DNA of 64,000 nt from CAYZJB01 sp964602985 (GCA_964602985.1 CAZRTJ010000015.1:1-64000), one strand, 5' to 3'; shown: positions 18,147-27,118, numbered from the stretch's first letter. Notes: generated from the letters alone by a model not told the origin. Numbers and translations are program-made.

Positions 18147-18182
18147 TATCGAAAATCTGAGGGACTATCGAAAACCTGAGGG
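18147..18182. repeat. Tandem 17-bp repeat upstream of the lipoprotein gene
   Basis: TATCGAAAATCTGAGGG (18147-18163) and TATCGAAAACCTGAGGG (18166-18182) differ at one base and are spaced by 19 bp. They end exactly at the last base before the methyltransferase stop codon and lie about 110-140 bp upstream of the lipoprotein start. Two tandem near-identical words on the same helical face would fit a binding site for a dimeric regulator; no regulator can be named. Confidence 0.5.
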
Positions 18183-19346
18183 TCAGGGTCTGCGGAAAAG
18201 CACGATCCGATTGGTATTCGTCCCGTGCCTGTTGTTGCGGATGCCCCAGATGTTTGCGGTCTTCGAAAACGTCTGTCGATTGATCATGACCTTGACGGGT
18301 TCCAGTCCTCCGTCCATTCCCACGGGCAGAATGATTTCATCCAGACAGATTTTCTGCTTTCGAACTTCTCCCACTTCCACGGCGACATGGCCTCCCGGCC
18401 GGACGACGCGAACCAGTTCTGCTATGACTCGTCGCATCATCTGTGTCCAGCCTTCGAGAGTGCGGGACTCACGGATGCTCCGATCCACCGGATCCGGGGA
18501 GATGTGATTGAACCAGCAACGCAGCCAGTTGTCGTCTGCATATTGCACGACATCGAGGAAATGCGGGGAGGTGACGACCAGTTGAACACTGTGTCCGGCG
18601 ATCGCGGGCGTTGACTGGGCGGGTCCGGTGGTGAACAAGGCCCGCTGACCGATCTGTCGGAGCCGGATCTTTGTTTCGGGAGAAATGCTTTTGACCAGAG
18701 ATTTCGATTTCCGAAGTATCCGTGCGTGTGTGTCTCGATACTCGGGTTTCTGCCGGAGTCTTTGATTGATTACTTTCTGTCGCTGGGGCGAGACGGCTTG
18801 ATTCGGAGGCAGGGTATACACCGAAAAGAAACCGGTCGAATGTCCGGTGAGGCGATTGGTGGCGACCATCCGGATCCACTGATCGATTTCGTCTTCGACG
18901 TCGTCGGCCCTTCGTTGACGGAGATATTCGCGCAGGCCGAGAATTTCATTCAACGTATCGGGATGATAAAACATGGACAAGGAAATGTCCGCCGGACTCG
19001 GACACGTGCGTGGAATGCGGAGGAGGCGATCTTCGAGATCAGTCAGGTCCGGGATGAAAAATCTCGGTCGCGTGAGCATTTCACTCAGCGGGTTCAAATC
19101 GTTGCTGATCACATGACGACCGCGCAAGCCCGCCTCGATGGCCGTGGTTCCACGCCCTCCAAACGGATCGTAGACCACCTCACCGGGTTGCGTGCAGGCC
19201 TCGATAAAGTATGCGGGCAATTGCGGTTTGAAACAGGCGCGATACGCAATCTCGTGCAGCGGATTGGCCTGTCGCTGCGCGGCGGTCCAGAACTCGTCCG
19301 TTATCCGGAGCGCTTCACTCGTTTGCAGGGGAACCTCCGATTTCAC
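18183..19346 (-). CDS. Site-specific DNA methyltransferase (amino-MTase superfamily), variant catalytic motif
   Basis: 387 aa. The SAM-binding motif DPFGGRGTTAIEA lies at residues 60-72, and the catalytic loop comes much later at residues 259-263 as TSPHF, where most N4-cytosine/N6-adenine methylases have (T/S/D)PP(Y/F). The following LDVVQYADDNWLRCWFN matches a family of solitary bacterial methylases as far as I recall. No restriction endonuclease is adjacent, so a regulatory or orphan role is more likely. GTG start overlapping the upstream dehydrogenase-like gene as GTGA. Confidence 0.75.
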   Translation of the reverse strand: MKSEVPLQTSEALRITDEFWTAAQRQANPLHEIAYRACFKPQLPAYFIEACTQPGEVVYDPFGGRGTTAIEAGLRGRHVISNDLNPLSEMLTRPRFFIPDLTDLEDRLLRIPRTCPSPADISLSMFYHPDTLNEILGLREYLRQRRADDVEDEIDQWIRMVATNRLTGHSTGFFSVYTLPPNQAVSPQRQKVINQRLRQKPEYRDTHARILRKSKSLVKSISPETKIRLRQIGQRALFTTGPAQSTPAIAGHSVQLVVTSPHFLDVVQYADDNWLRCWFNHISPDPVDRSIRESRTLEGWTQMMRRVIAELVRVVRPGGHVAVEVGEVRKQKICLDEIILPVGMDGGLEPVKVMINRQTFSKTANIWGIRNNRHGTNTNRIVLFRRP

Positions 19347-20503
19347 GAGGCGATCTTGTAAATCTTGCCATCAAAGGAACAAAGATACAGCTCACGAGAG
19401 GCATCGACCCCGAAGGAAGAAATCGGCAGACCCGATGAGACCAGGAGGCGATGGATCACACGATTGCCCTCCAGGCGGATCGACCAGATCTTGCCCGTAC
19501 CGAAATCGGCATACACGTAGGCCCCGATCAAATCGGGCCATTTCGTACCGCGATAGACATGTCCACCGGTGACCGAGATGCCCTCCGAACGGGGATAGTC
19601 GAGAATCGGCAGGATCAGTCCCGCGGTATCGCAGGAAGCCGCGTTGTAACAGGAAAAACCCTCCATCGTATTCCAACCGTAATTGCCGCCCTTTCGAATC
19701 AAATCAATCTCTTCGAACTTATTCTGTCCAACGTCCCCGCACCACAGCAAACCGGTCTCCGGATCAAAACTGAATCGCCAGACGTTGCGCAAACCGTATG
19801 CGTAGATTTCCTCACGCACTCCCGCCTGGCCGACAAACGGATTATCGGCGGGAATGCCGTACGGATCAGTGTTCACGTCGATGCGGAGTATCTTTCCGAG
19901 AAGCGTAGACAGACTTTGTCCATTCCCCTGCGGGTCCCCTCCGGATCCGCCGTCTCCCGTGCCGATGTACAAATATCCATCCGGTCCGAAAGCGATCTGG
20001 CCGCCGTTGTGGTTAGAGTAGGGTTGGCTGAATTCGAGCACAACGCTCGCGCTGGCGGGATCGGCCGCGTTCGAATCGGATGAAACCGTATACCGGGCGA
20101 TCACGGTTCGGTCCGGATTGGACGCCGTGTAGTTGACATAGAAAGTGCCGTTCGATTTGTAATTGGGATGAAACGCCAGACCCAGCAGACCCTCCTCGTT
20201 GCCGCTATCGTCGACGAGTGCGCGGATGTCAAGGAAGACCGTCGTCGAGGTAACGCCGGCGTCGGCGGCAAAGACATGAATACGCCCCTCTTGCTCGACG
20301 ACAAACACACGGCCGTCGCCACAATTCTGCAAATCCACCGGTCGTTCGAACGTCAGATGCGGGAATGCCGCTTCCACGGAGAATGCGGTCGCCGGATCGG
20401 ATTCCCGATCCCGTTTGCATGAGGAGAACACACACCACACAAGCAGAATCATTCCGGGTACACTCATGAGGATCGCTTTCTGACAGATGAGGAAATGACG
20501 CAT
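19343..20503 (-). CDS. PQQ-type sugar dehydrogenase-like (glucose/sorbosone dehydrogenase) lipoprotein
   Basis: Six-bladed beta-propeller of the soluble glucose dehydrogenase/HHIP family, about 386 aa. Diagnostic segments are GLLGLAFHPNY, HNGGQIAFGPDGYLYIGTGD, GKILRIDV, YGLRNVWRFSFD and GNYGWNTMEG. The N-terminus carries a signal sequence ending in SSC, a slightly imperfect lipobox, so membrane anchoring is likely. Start uncertain: ATG 20503 is used because it adds basic n-region residues; ATG 20467 and 20545 are alternatives. Substrate unknown. Coupled by GTGA to the DNA methyltransferase gene. Confidence 0.8.
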   Translation of the reverse strand: MRHFLICQKAILMSVPGMILLVWCVFSSCKRDRESDPATAFSVEAAFPHLTFERPVDLQNCGDGRVFVVEQEGRIHVFAADAGVTSTTVFLDIRALVDDSGNEEGLLGLAFHPNYKSNGTFYVNYTASNPDRTVIARYTVSSDSNAADPASASVVLEFSQPYSNHNGGQIAFGPDGYLYIGTGDGGSGGDPQGNGQSLSTLLGKILRIDVNTDPYGIPADNPFVGQAGVREEIYAYGLRNVWRFSFDPETGLLWCGDVGQNKFEEIDLIRKGGNYGWNTMEGFSCYNAASCDTAGLILPILDYPRSEGISVTGGHVYRGTKWPDLIGAYVYADFGTGKIWSIRLEGNRVIHRLLVSSGLPISSFGVDASRELYLCSFDGKIYKIAS

Positions 20504-20601
20504 TTCGTACGAATGGAAACTATAGACCGACGACCGCACAATCAACAGGTATTGCGAAAGTTTTGGACGTCGAAGGCTCCGGAGGAAGAATCATTTCTTT
20601 C

Positions 20602-20630
20602 TTTACTGGTCTGTGGTCCAAAAGTATATT
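20602..20630 (+). promoter_or_regulatory. Candidate promoter of the ion-channel gene
   Basis: TTTACT (20602-20607), 17 bp, TATATT (20625-20630), giving a start near 20637 and a leader of about 37 nt that contains a strong GAGGAG ribosome binding site 8 nt before the ATG at 20674. Confidence 0.4.
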
Positions 20631-20673
20631 GGCGTTCGCACCCCATCGAGAACCGAAAGAGAGGAGAGAGAGA

Positions 20674-21564
20674 ATGTTTGCGATCAGCCGTCGGATAGCG
20701 CGTTCGGAATGGTTCCACCGGTTCATCATCGGGATCATCGTCATGGCTGGAGTCCTGGTTGGGTTGGAAACATACGAATCCAATGTCGAGCGATACGGTT
20801 CGATGCTCCACTTCCTGGACCAGGTGGTTCTGTGGATTTTCGTGGTGGAAGCCGCGATCAAGATTCTTGCCGAAGGGAATCGGCCGCTTCGCTATTTCAT
20901 GGATCCGTGGAATGTGTTCGATTTTACGATCGTGGCCGTGTGCTTTCTGCCCGTACACGCGGAATTCGTCACGGTTTTGCGTTTGGCCCGGATCCTTCGT
21001 GTATTCAAGCTCGTGACTGCCCTGCCGCGTCTTCAACTCATCGTGTCGGCGTTGCTGAAGAGCATTCCGTCCATGGTCTATGTCATTCTCCTGCTGAATC
21101 TGTTATTCTATATTTATGCCGTGCTGGGCACGTTCACGTTTGGGAAGAACGACCCGCTTCACTTTGGCAACCTTCAGACATCCATGTTGACGCTGTTTCA
21201 AGTCGTGACGCTCGAGGGCTGGGCGGACATTCTGCAGATCAATCTGTACGGGTGCGACCAGGTGGGGTACGAAGACAGGATGGATCTATGCACTCAGCCC
21301 TCAGCGTCTCCGTACGGCGCACCGATCTATTTTGTTTCGTTCATTGTGCTGGGCACGATGATTATTCTCAATCTCTTCATCGGTGTGATCATGAACGCCA
21401 TGAGCGAGGTGGTCGCGGAGGAAGCGGCGCAGGATGAGGCCTCGCACCCGGATCGCATTCGTCCACTGGATGAGGAGATTGCCGCATTGTCGGAGCGGCT
21501 GGGAGAGTTCCAGAAAGAACTCAAGACTGTCGCCGCCAGGGTGCGGAACGAACGTTCGCAGTGA
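20674..21564 (+). CDS. One-domain voltage-gated cation channel (BacNav/Cav type)
   Basis: 296 aa, the size of NaChBac-type channels that assemble as tetramers. Six transmembrane helices; S4 about residues 100-115 with regularly spaced Arg103, Arg106, Arg109 and Lys112; pore loop and selectivity filter TLEGWAD (179-185); S6 MIILNLFIGVIMNAM; then a C-terminal helix with heptads (about 265-290), as in the BacNav coiled-coil tail. Sodium-selective relatives have TLESW; EGWAD resembles eukaryotic calcium-channel repeat I. A ~30-residue turret with Cys194 and Cys206 separates filter and S6. The start is set by the GAGGAG site. Confidence 0.9.
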   Translation: MFAISRRIARSEWFHRFIIGIIVMAGVLVGLETYESNVERYGSMLHFLDQVVLWIFVVEAAIKILAEGNRPLRYFMDPWNVFDFTIVAVCFLPVHAEFVTVLRLARILRVFKLVTALPRLQLIVSALLKSIPSMVYVILLLNLLFYIYAVLGTFTFGKNDPLHFGNLQTSMLTLFQVVTLEGWADILQINLYGCDQVGYEDRMDLCTQPSASPYGAPIYFVSFIVLGTMIILNLFIGVIMNAMSEVVAEEAAQDEASHPDRIRPLDEEIAALSERLGEFQKELKTVAARVRNERSQ

Positions 21565-21571
21565 TCCAGGG

Positions 21572-22579
21572 TCAGCGATGTGCCGCTTTCAGATGCCGGT
21601 CGAAGAAGTTGAGATTGGTTTCCATGAATTGCGGCCACCGCTTGATGAATTCGTGCTTTTCGCCATCGAGCGACACCAGCGTAACCTCCTTTCCAGATTC
21701 GCGGAGTTTTCCCGCAATGGCCTCAGACCATTCGTAGGGGCACGACTCATCGTTCGTTCCGTGTTGAATCAAGACGGGCACGCGCACCCGATCGAAATAA
21801 CTGGCGGGGGACATGGCTTTCCAAAAGTCCGGGTTGTCTTCGGGTCGTCCGTACATCGTGAGCAGAGTATCTCCCAGCCGGGATCCCGCCGTCCAACGGT
21901 TAAAATTGTCGTCCAGTTCCGCGCTGACCGGGGCATAGAGCGCTGCCGCGCGGATCAGGTCCGGAAACATGGTGATCACCTGCATCGTAATTCCCCCGCC
22001 CATGGAATGTCCCAACATACCGATCCGGGACGTGTCGATCTGAGGCAGTCCGGCGCATCGGATCGCGTGCACCGCGGCGATCACGTCCTCGGCGTATCCC
22101 AGTCGCCAGCGTAGATCATTCAGCGTATCTTTGTCGGATTCTGCATGATTGCGATAATCAGAATGGAGAACGGCGTATCCGCGTCGCGCGAAGTAATCCT
22201 GTTCGCGTTTCAACCCACGTCCGTTCGTGTAGATTTTGGGCGGGATGTATCCGTGATTCAACACCAGGAGCGGAAACGGCCCCTTGCCGTGGGGGATGTT
22301 CATCACTCCGGAGATTTGCAGATCGCCCGATCGGTAGGTGATGTAATGACGCGTGTAGGCAGATTCGCGGGCCAGGACACGGCCGAGTTTGAATTCGCAC
22401 GACGATTTGGGAATCTGCGTCAATTCCAGGAGCGACATAGACCGGTAGGCGCGCGCTGAGTCCGGATCCGCAGGGGAATCCCCGGGCGAGGACTCCATCG
22501 ACGGAGCCCACCGCAAGACGACCGCCGCGATAGCAATCACCAGAAGAACCATGAACCATCCTTTGCGTTTCACGCTCAT
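21572..22579 (-). CDS. Alpha/beta hydrolase (S9 peptidase/esterase-like), membrane-anchored or secreted
   Basis: 335 aa. An N-terminal transmembrane segment (WFMVLLVIAIAAVVL) precedes an alpha/beta hydrolase domain. Oxyanion region VLNHGY, nucleophile Ser192 in GHSMGG, the acid in HGTNDESCP and the His in DGEKHEF form a complete triad, arranged as in dipeptidyl-peptidase or acyl-esterase-like enzymes. Substrate unknown. The start at 22579 (MSVKRKGW) gives a proper n-region; frame upstream is rejected. Ends 8 bp from the convergent ion-channel gene. Confidence 0.8.
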   Translation of the reverse strand: MSVKRKGWFMVLLVIAIAAVVLRWAPSMESSPGDSPADPDSARAYRSMSLLELTQIPKSSCEFKLGRVLARESAYTRHYITYRSGDLQISGVMNIPHGKGPFPLLVLNHGYIPPKIYTNGRGLKREQDYFARRGYAVLHSDYRNHAESDKDTLNDLRWRLGYAEDVIAAVHAIRCAGLPQIDTSRIGMLGHSMGGGITMQVITMFPDLIRAAALYAPVSAELDDNFNRWTAGSRLGDTLLTMYGRPEDNPDFWKAMSPASYFDRVRVPVLIQHGTNDESCPYEWSEAIAGKLRESGKEVTLVSLDGEKHEFIKRWPQFMETNLNFFDRHLKAAHR

Positions 22580-22659
22580 CGATACGTGAGTACCACCAAA
22601 ACGGTTGCAAAGCAAGAGGGGCGTGGGGGTGTGTCCCCTTACTCGCACCGATCATGCGA

Positions 22660-22681
22660 CACGCGAAATCCAACTCGCGTG
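22660..22681. repeat. Inverted repeat downstream of the GWxTD gene
   Basis: CACGCGA (22660-22666) and TCGCGTG (22675-22681) form a 7-bp stem with an 8-nt loop in the 176-bp space after the GWxTD gene. There is no T-run, so it is only a weak terminator candidate. A word TTGCAAAGCAAGAGGGG lies nearby at 22605-22621 and recurs with one mismatch at 24821-24837. Confidence 0.3.
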
Positions 22682-22755
22682 AGAGGAAGGCAGGGTGGGG
22701 TTGCAAGCCTCTGTCCGGTGAAGCAATACGATCCGAGGTGTTCACAACGCTCTCT

Positions 22756-23691
22756 CTATTGCGTGACAGTAATCTGTTCTGTCCGTTCCACGAGCTCGCC
22801 GGATAGTTGATCCGTCACCCGTACTCGAATCTGGTGAGTGCCGGGTCTCAGGGATGATATGTCAATTCCCAGAGTATAGGTCTCGCTCGATTCCCTTGTC
22901 TGTCCTTCAAAGGAGGTCGAGGTGGCATGGCGATCGGAACGCACTAGGCTCTTGAATTTCCCCAGAAATCCGTCTGAGCGGATCGGAGTTGCCGCGACGT
23001 CGATTTGATATTTTCGCCTTCCTTCGTCGTCCGCCTTCAGGTTGTAAATTTCAAAATAAAGGCCAATGGCTTGGTTGCCCGCAAAGCGGAGATCGAAGGA
23101 AGGCAGGGGTACCCGTCCGTCGACCTGCATGGCGCCAACAATCACGTCGCTGGTTTCTAATCGGGACGGATCGAAGACCCGTGTCTTAAACTTCTTGCGC
23201 TCGACGGCGTGCCAACCGACATCTGCGAAAAGGATTTCGTGTGAGAGAGAATGGACCCTCTGTGTGGGCTCCAGAACCACCTGCGCCTCACCGATCGTGC
23301 GATTTTGAGCGGTCGTCCTGACCGTACGTCCGTACAGCTGTCGAGCTTCGTTGGTAATTCTGGATTCTTCGTCCAACAAGAAAAGACCGACCTCGCCGGA
23401 GGACGATGTGATTCCCACCGTATCTCTCAGTTCATAATAGGATGCTACCTTCGTTCGCTTGTCCGGGGTTCTGAAGCAGAATTGTCTGGTCCTGAGTGGA
23501 AGCCTCTTGACGGTTGGAAAGAAATCCTCTTTGTCAAGAAGTGAGGATCGGTCGGCGTTTACTTTATGCAGCGAGAATTTTCCACTGGCAAATTGATCTT
23601 CGAAAATGAAAGCCGCCGTCGGGTACTCCCACCTTTCCTTGCCGCCCAGATTGACCTCGTCGGGCTGATAGCGAATGAGACGCGCGGGGGG
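22756..23691 (-). pseudogene. 3' part of interrupted GWxTD-domain protein gene
   Basis: In-frame continuation of the upstream piece after a TGA at 23694-23692. It restarts with PPARLIRY, completing the GWxTD-domain motif YG-PP in which the TGA replaces the Gly codon, and runs 311 codons without another stop through beta-rich sequence to TERTEQITVTQ. Reinitiation could use a GTG at 23418 (MGITSSSGEVGL, 220 aa), which would omit the domain's end. I read both pieces as one recently disrupted gene (GGA to TGA) or a sequencing error. Confidence 0.75.
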
Positions 23692-24660
23692 TCAGTATTG
23701 CAGGTACGTCCTGCCGCGATCCGTTCCCCAACCGGGAATGTTGGCTGCGGGCAAACCAAATCGAAGATTGACGTAGGCCATCCGGTTGTAATGTTCGATT
23801 TTTCGCTCATTGATCTCGGTGAGATAGAGAGGGTCCTTTGTTCGCCAGAGTTTGTCTTCATACTGCTTGGCGCGCAGGGGAGACTGTCTGCCCGATTCGT
23901 ATTCCTTGCGGTCACTCTTGGGTACCAGATAACCGATATATAAGAATTCCGAGATTTCCTTTTCATCCATTTGCGTAAACGCCAGATCATAATATTCGGC
24001 GGCCCGTCGATCACTTCCCTGCTTGGAATGGGCCAATCCGAGAAACAGAAGCGCATCCTTGTGTCGGGGGAACTGGGCAGTCACTCGTTGCAGAATTGCT
24101 ATCATCCTTTCATAGTCTGACTCTTCGTAGTGCAACGCGGCCAACCGAAATGCCGCCTCTTGGTTGCGAGGATCGTATTGCAACGCCTGGAAATATCCCT
24201 TTTTTGCTTCGATCTGCGACTCGACGCCGAAATGGTTCAATGGAACAGCGATCGGTTCGTCAGAATGATTGCTTGTAAAGACCTCGGATATCATCCGAGT
24301 GTATTTCAGTGCGGAACGCTCGTGGATGAGAGCCCAATAGAAAAGCAGGTTTGAATATTCTACCGAATCCGAATGAGTCGCAATCGCCCGTTGTTCGCGA
24401 AACAGGTCTTCCAGAGTTCGGACCGCCAGCGGGTAGTGACCCGATTCATACGCGCTCCGCACAACCAAGTGCGCGTACGCAAGGTTACTTGGGTCGGTGG
24501 TAAAGAGACTCCGGCTGATCTCCAGCGCTTTTCTTCTGGTATCGACGCGGTTCGTTTTGAGCAAGTCGCTGGCTTGTTGGATTAGCGAGTCGTTGTCCAC
24601 CTGTCCGACGAGAAGGACCGGAAGAACTACGCCAAGTATGAAGCAGATAAGAAGATTCAA
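23692..24660 (-). pseudogene. 5' part of interrupted GWxTD-domain protein gene (signal peptide, TPR, GWxTD motif)
   Basis: 322 codons: a signal peptide (MNLLICFILGVVLPVLLVGQ), TPR-like helical repeats (about residues 25-260), then the start of a GWxTD domain with IPGWGTDRGRTYLQY. The next codon is TGA where the family has Gly. GWxTD proteins are secreted or periplasmic proteins of unknown function found mainly in Bacteroidetes, Ignavibacteria and related phyla. Transcribed from a near-consensus promoter at 24726-24754. The full frame (24660-22756) would encode about 634 residues. TGA is the normal stop of many neighbours, so genetic recoding is unlikely. Confidence 0.8.
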
Positions 24661-24725
24661 CTCAGACCGATCAAAGAGTGTGTAAGAGTATTTGCCTGGA
24701 CTGCATTTCCCACACAGGCAAAGAA

Positions 24726-24754
24726 AATATAGAACGACGAGGTCAATATGTCAA
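24726..24754 (-). promoter_or_regulatory. Near-consensus sigma-70 promoter for the GWxTD gene
   Basis: On the minus strand TTGACA (24754-24749), 17 bp, TATATT (24731-24726). Predicted start about 24719, giving a ~58-nt leader. This is the best consensus match seen in the window. Confidence 0.6.
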
Positions 24755-24904
24755 ACCGAGAAGAAGTGTCAAGTGCAATGATGCCGCAAGAATGGAGCGC
24801 AATTTCTGTACAACCAAAGCTTGCAAAGCAACAGGGGATCCGATCGGGGGTGCTCAGCGCGGACTGGGGATCGTGTGCCGTCCTTCGACTCTCGAAAAAT
24901 CTTT

Positions 24905-24933
24905 TTGATTTTCTACGCCGCTCCGACTATGTT
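24905..24933 (+). promoter_or_regulatory. Candidate promoter of the EF-G-like gene
   Basis: TTGATT (24905-24910), 17 bp, TATGTT (24928-24933); start about 24940, leader ~30 nt containing CGGAG 8 nt before the ATG at 24971. Confidence 0.5.
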
Positions 24934-24970
24934 TTTGCACCTTCCTCTACATCGACGAACGGAGTAACGT

Positions 24971-27073
24971 ATGAAGTCCTACAGCGCTGATAAGATCCGA
25001 AACATCTGCCTGGCCTCTCACGGAGGAACCGGTAAAACCACTTTGGCGGAATCCATCCTTTACGTCAGCGGGGCCAGGAAACGATTTGGCACCGTGGACG
25101 AGGGCTCGACCACCAGCGATTACAACGCCGATGAAATCGAGCGCAAATTTTCGATCAACACGACGCTGATGCATTGCGAATGGAACGGCTGCAAGATCAA
25201 TATCCTGGACACTCCCGGATACGCCGACTTCCACGGCGAAGTCGCTTCAGCAATGCGTGCCGCTGATATCGTCGTGATTCCCGTCAAAGCGACCGCCCTG
25301 ATGGATGTCGGCACGGAAGTCGCCTGGAACATGGCGGCAAAATACAATTTGCCTGTGATCTTCGTTGTGAACGAACTCGACAAAGAAAACAGCAATTTCG
25401 ACCAGACGTTCGAGGTGCTGGCGGAACGTTTTGGATCCGACCGACATCTTGTGGAAATCGGGTGGCCCATCGGCGAAGGCCGCCCCGACTTCAACAAGAT
25501 TTTCGATATCCTCACCATGAAACTGCTCAAATTCGAAACGGATCGATCTGGAAAATTCGAAGGGCTGGATGTGCCTTCGGAATTCAAGGAGCGGATGAAC
25601 AAGTTGCATGAAATTCTCGTGGAAGATGCCGCCGAAAGTGAAGAAAAATTCATGGAAGATTATTTTGAAACCGGCGGGCTCACGGACGAGGAATTTCACA
25701 CCGGACTGCGCGAGGGGATTCAGATGCGCAAGATCATTCCCGTCTTCTGTGCCAATGGCTTGAGTTCGGTCGGCGTGCGCCCGTTTCTGGACTTTCTCGT
25801 GGAGTATTGTCCGTCGCCGGCGGACATGCCTGCCCGGACGGGATCGTCACCCGACGGGAAGGAAATTTTGCGTACGTGCAAAGCGGAAGAACCGTTCTCG
25901 GCATTTATTTTCAAGACGCTGAGCGAACCGCACGTCGGCGAGCTTTCCCTGTTCCGCGTCTTTTCCGGTTCGGTCAAGACCGGTGACGACGCGTGGAACG
26001 CGGATAAGAATCTCAGCGAGCGAATCAGTCAGGTGTTTGTATTAAACGGCAAAGAGCGCACCGAAGTCGGCCACGCATCGGCGGGGGACATCGCGGCGCT
26101 GGTCAAATTGCGCGACACGCATACGAACAACACGCTGTGCGAAAAATCGCACCCCGTTCGATTTCCTGCGATTCAGTTTCCGGATCCCGTGATGACGTGC
26201 GGTATCGTTCCACGCGGAAAGGCAGATGAGGCGAAAATCAGCACGGGCTTGCATTCCCTGCACGAGGAAGACCCGTCCTTTCTCTACACGTACGACCCGG
26301 AAACCCAGCAGAGTACGGTATCGGGTCAGGGAGAAATGCATTTGGCCGTCGTAGTGAAGCGTCTGAAGAACCGGTTCGGCGTGGAAGTCGATCTGGTCGA
26401 GGCGAAAATTCCATACAAAGAAACGATCCGTGGAACCGTCAAAGACGCAGAATACAAACACAAGAAGCAGACCGGCGGGCGGGGTCAATACGGACACGTC
26501 CACATCAAACTGGAACCGCTGGTCCGGGGTCGAGGGTTTGAATTCGCCGATGAAATTGTCGGTGGCGTAGTGCCGGGACGATTCGTGCCGGCCGTCGAGA
26601 AGGGCGTTGCGGAGGCGCTTCTGCAAGGCGTGATCGCCGGATACCCGGTCGTGGACATGAGAGTGACTCTCTTTGACGGCAGTTATCACGACGTAGACAG
26701 CGACGAGTTGTCTTTCAAGATCGCCGGCGCGATGGCCTTGCGAAAAGGATTCAAGGAGGGGCATCCGATGATGCTGGAACCGATCTACGAAGTGGACATC
26801 ACGATCCCGGAGGAATACCTCGGAACGATCATGGGCGACATCTCCGGTCGTCGCGGTCAGATTCTGGGCATGGAAGCCGACGGCCATTTCCAAATGGTCA
26901 AAGCGAACGTTCCCCTCGCGGAATTGCAGAAATACGCGACGATTTTGCGTTCCCTGACCAGCGGACGCGGCGCCTTCCGCAAGAAATTTTCCCACTATGC
27001 CGAAGTGCCCCACGAGGTGGCGAGTAAACTGATGGCCATCTACGAAGAGCGAAAAGCGCACGGTGAGAAATAG
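24971..27073 (+). CDS. Elongation factor G-like GTPase (EF-G2 type)
   Basis: 700 aa with full EF-G architecture: G domain, domain II, and domains III-V (GGRGQYGHVHI, domain IV loop, GDISGRRGQ). The P-loop is HGGTGKTT rather than the canonical AHIDAGKTT, DTPGYADF is kept, and the NKxD guanine motif reads NELD. These changes mark the EF-G-2/FusA2-like paralogue group rather than the housekeeping translocase, which should be elsewhere near rpsL/rpsG. Its exact role (recycling, stress or ribosome biogenesis) is not established for the group. Single gene with its own promoter. Confidence 0.88.
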   Translation: MKSYSADKIRNICLASHGGTGKTTLAESILYVSGARKRFGTVDEGSTTSDYNADEIERKFSINTTLMHCEWNGCKINILDTPGYADFHGEVASAMRAADIVVIPVKATALMDVGTEVAWNMAAKYNLPVIFVVNELDKENSNFDQTFEVLAERFGSDRHLVEIGWPIGEGRPDFNKIFDILTMKLLKFETDRSGKFEGLDVPSEFKERMNKLHEILVEDAAESEEKFMEDYFETGGLTDEEFHTGLREGIQMRKIIPVFCANGLSSVGVRPFLDFLVEYCPSPADMPARTGSSPDGKEILRTCKAEEPFSAFIFKTLSEPHVGELSLFRVFSGSVKTGDDAWNADKNLSERISQVFVLNGKERTEVGHASAGDIAALVKLRDTHTNNTLCEKSHPVRFPAIQFPDPVMTCGIVPRGKADEAKISTGLHSLHEEDPSFLYTYDPETQQSTVSGQGEMHLAVVVKRLKNRFGVEVDLVEAKIPYKETIRGTVKDAEYKHKKQTGGRGQYGHVHIKLEPLVRGRGFEFADEIVGGVVPGRFVPAVEKGVAEALLQGVIAGYPVVDMRVTLFDGSYHDVDSDELSFKIAGAMALRKGFKEGHPMMLEPIYEVDITIPEEYLGTIMGDISGRRGQILGMEADGHFQMVKANVPLAELQKYATILRSLTSGRGAFRKKFSHYAEVPHEVASKLMAIYEERKAHGEK

Positions 27074-27118
27074 GTTGAATTTGGGACGTTCTTTTCGTTA
27101 CCCTCAGGGAGGTTGTTC

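Larger units (their letters stand above)
24661..24970. other. 310-bp intergenic region with divergent promoters
   Basis: No gene supported. It holds the minus promoter for the GWxTD gene, the plus promoter for the EF-G-like gene, an 8-bp inverted repeat TTTGCCTG/CAGGCAAA (24691-24698, 24715-24722) around the predicted minus-strand start, and the repeated word TTGCAAAGCAACAGGGG (24821-24837). An 80-codon frame (24748-24990) runs into the EF-G start, shows no family features, and overlaps both promoters. Confidence 0.5.

Noticed and set aside
23692..23694. Genetic code with UGA read as glycine
   Set aside because: TGA is the terminal codon of many intact genes here (for example trpE, hisG, dnaA), so a nonsense mutation or base error is simpler.
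24748..24990. 80-codon plus frame with a fair ribosome site between the GWxTD and EF-G-like genes
   Set aside because: It overlaps the EF-G start and both divergent promoters, and shows no family features or coding-like composition.
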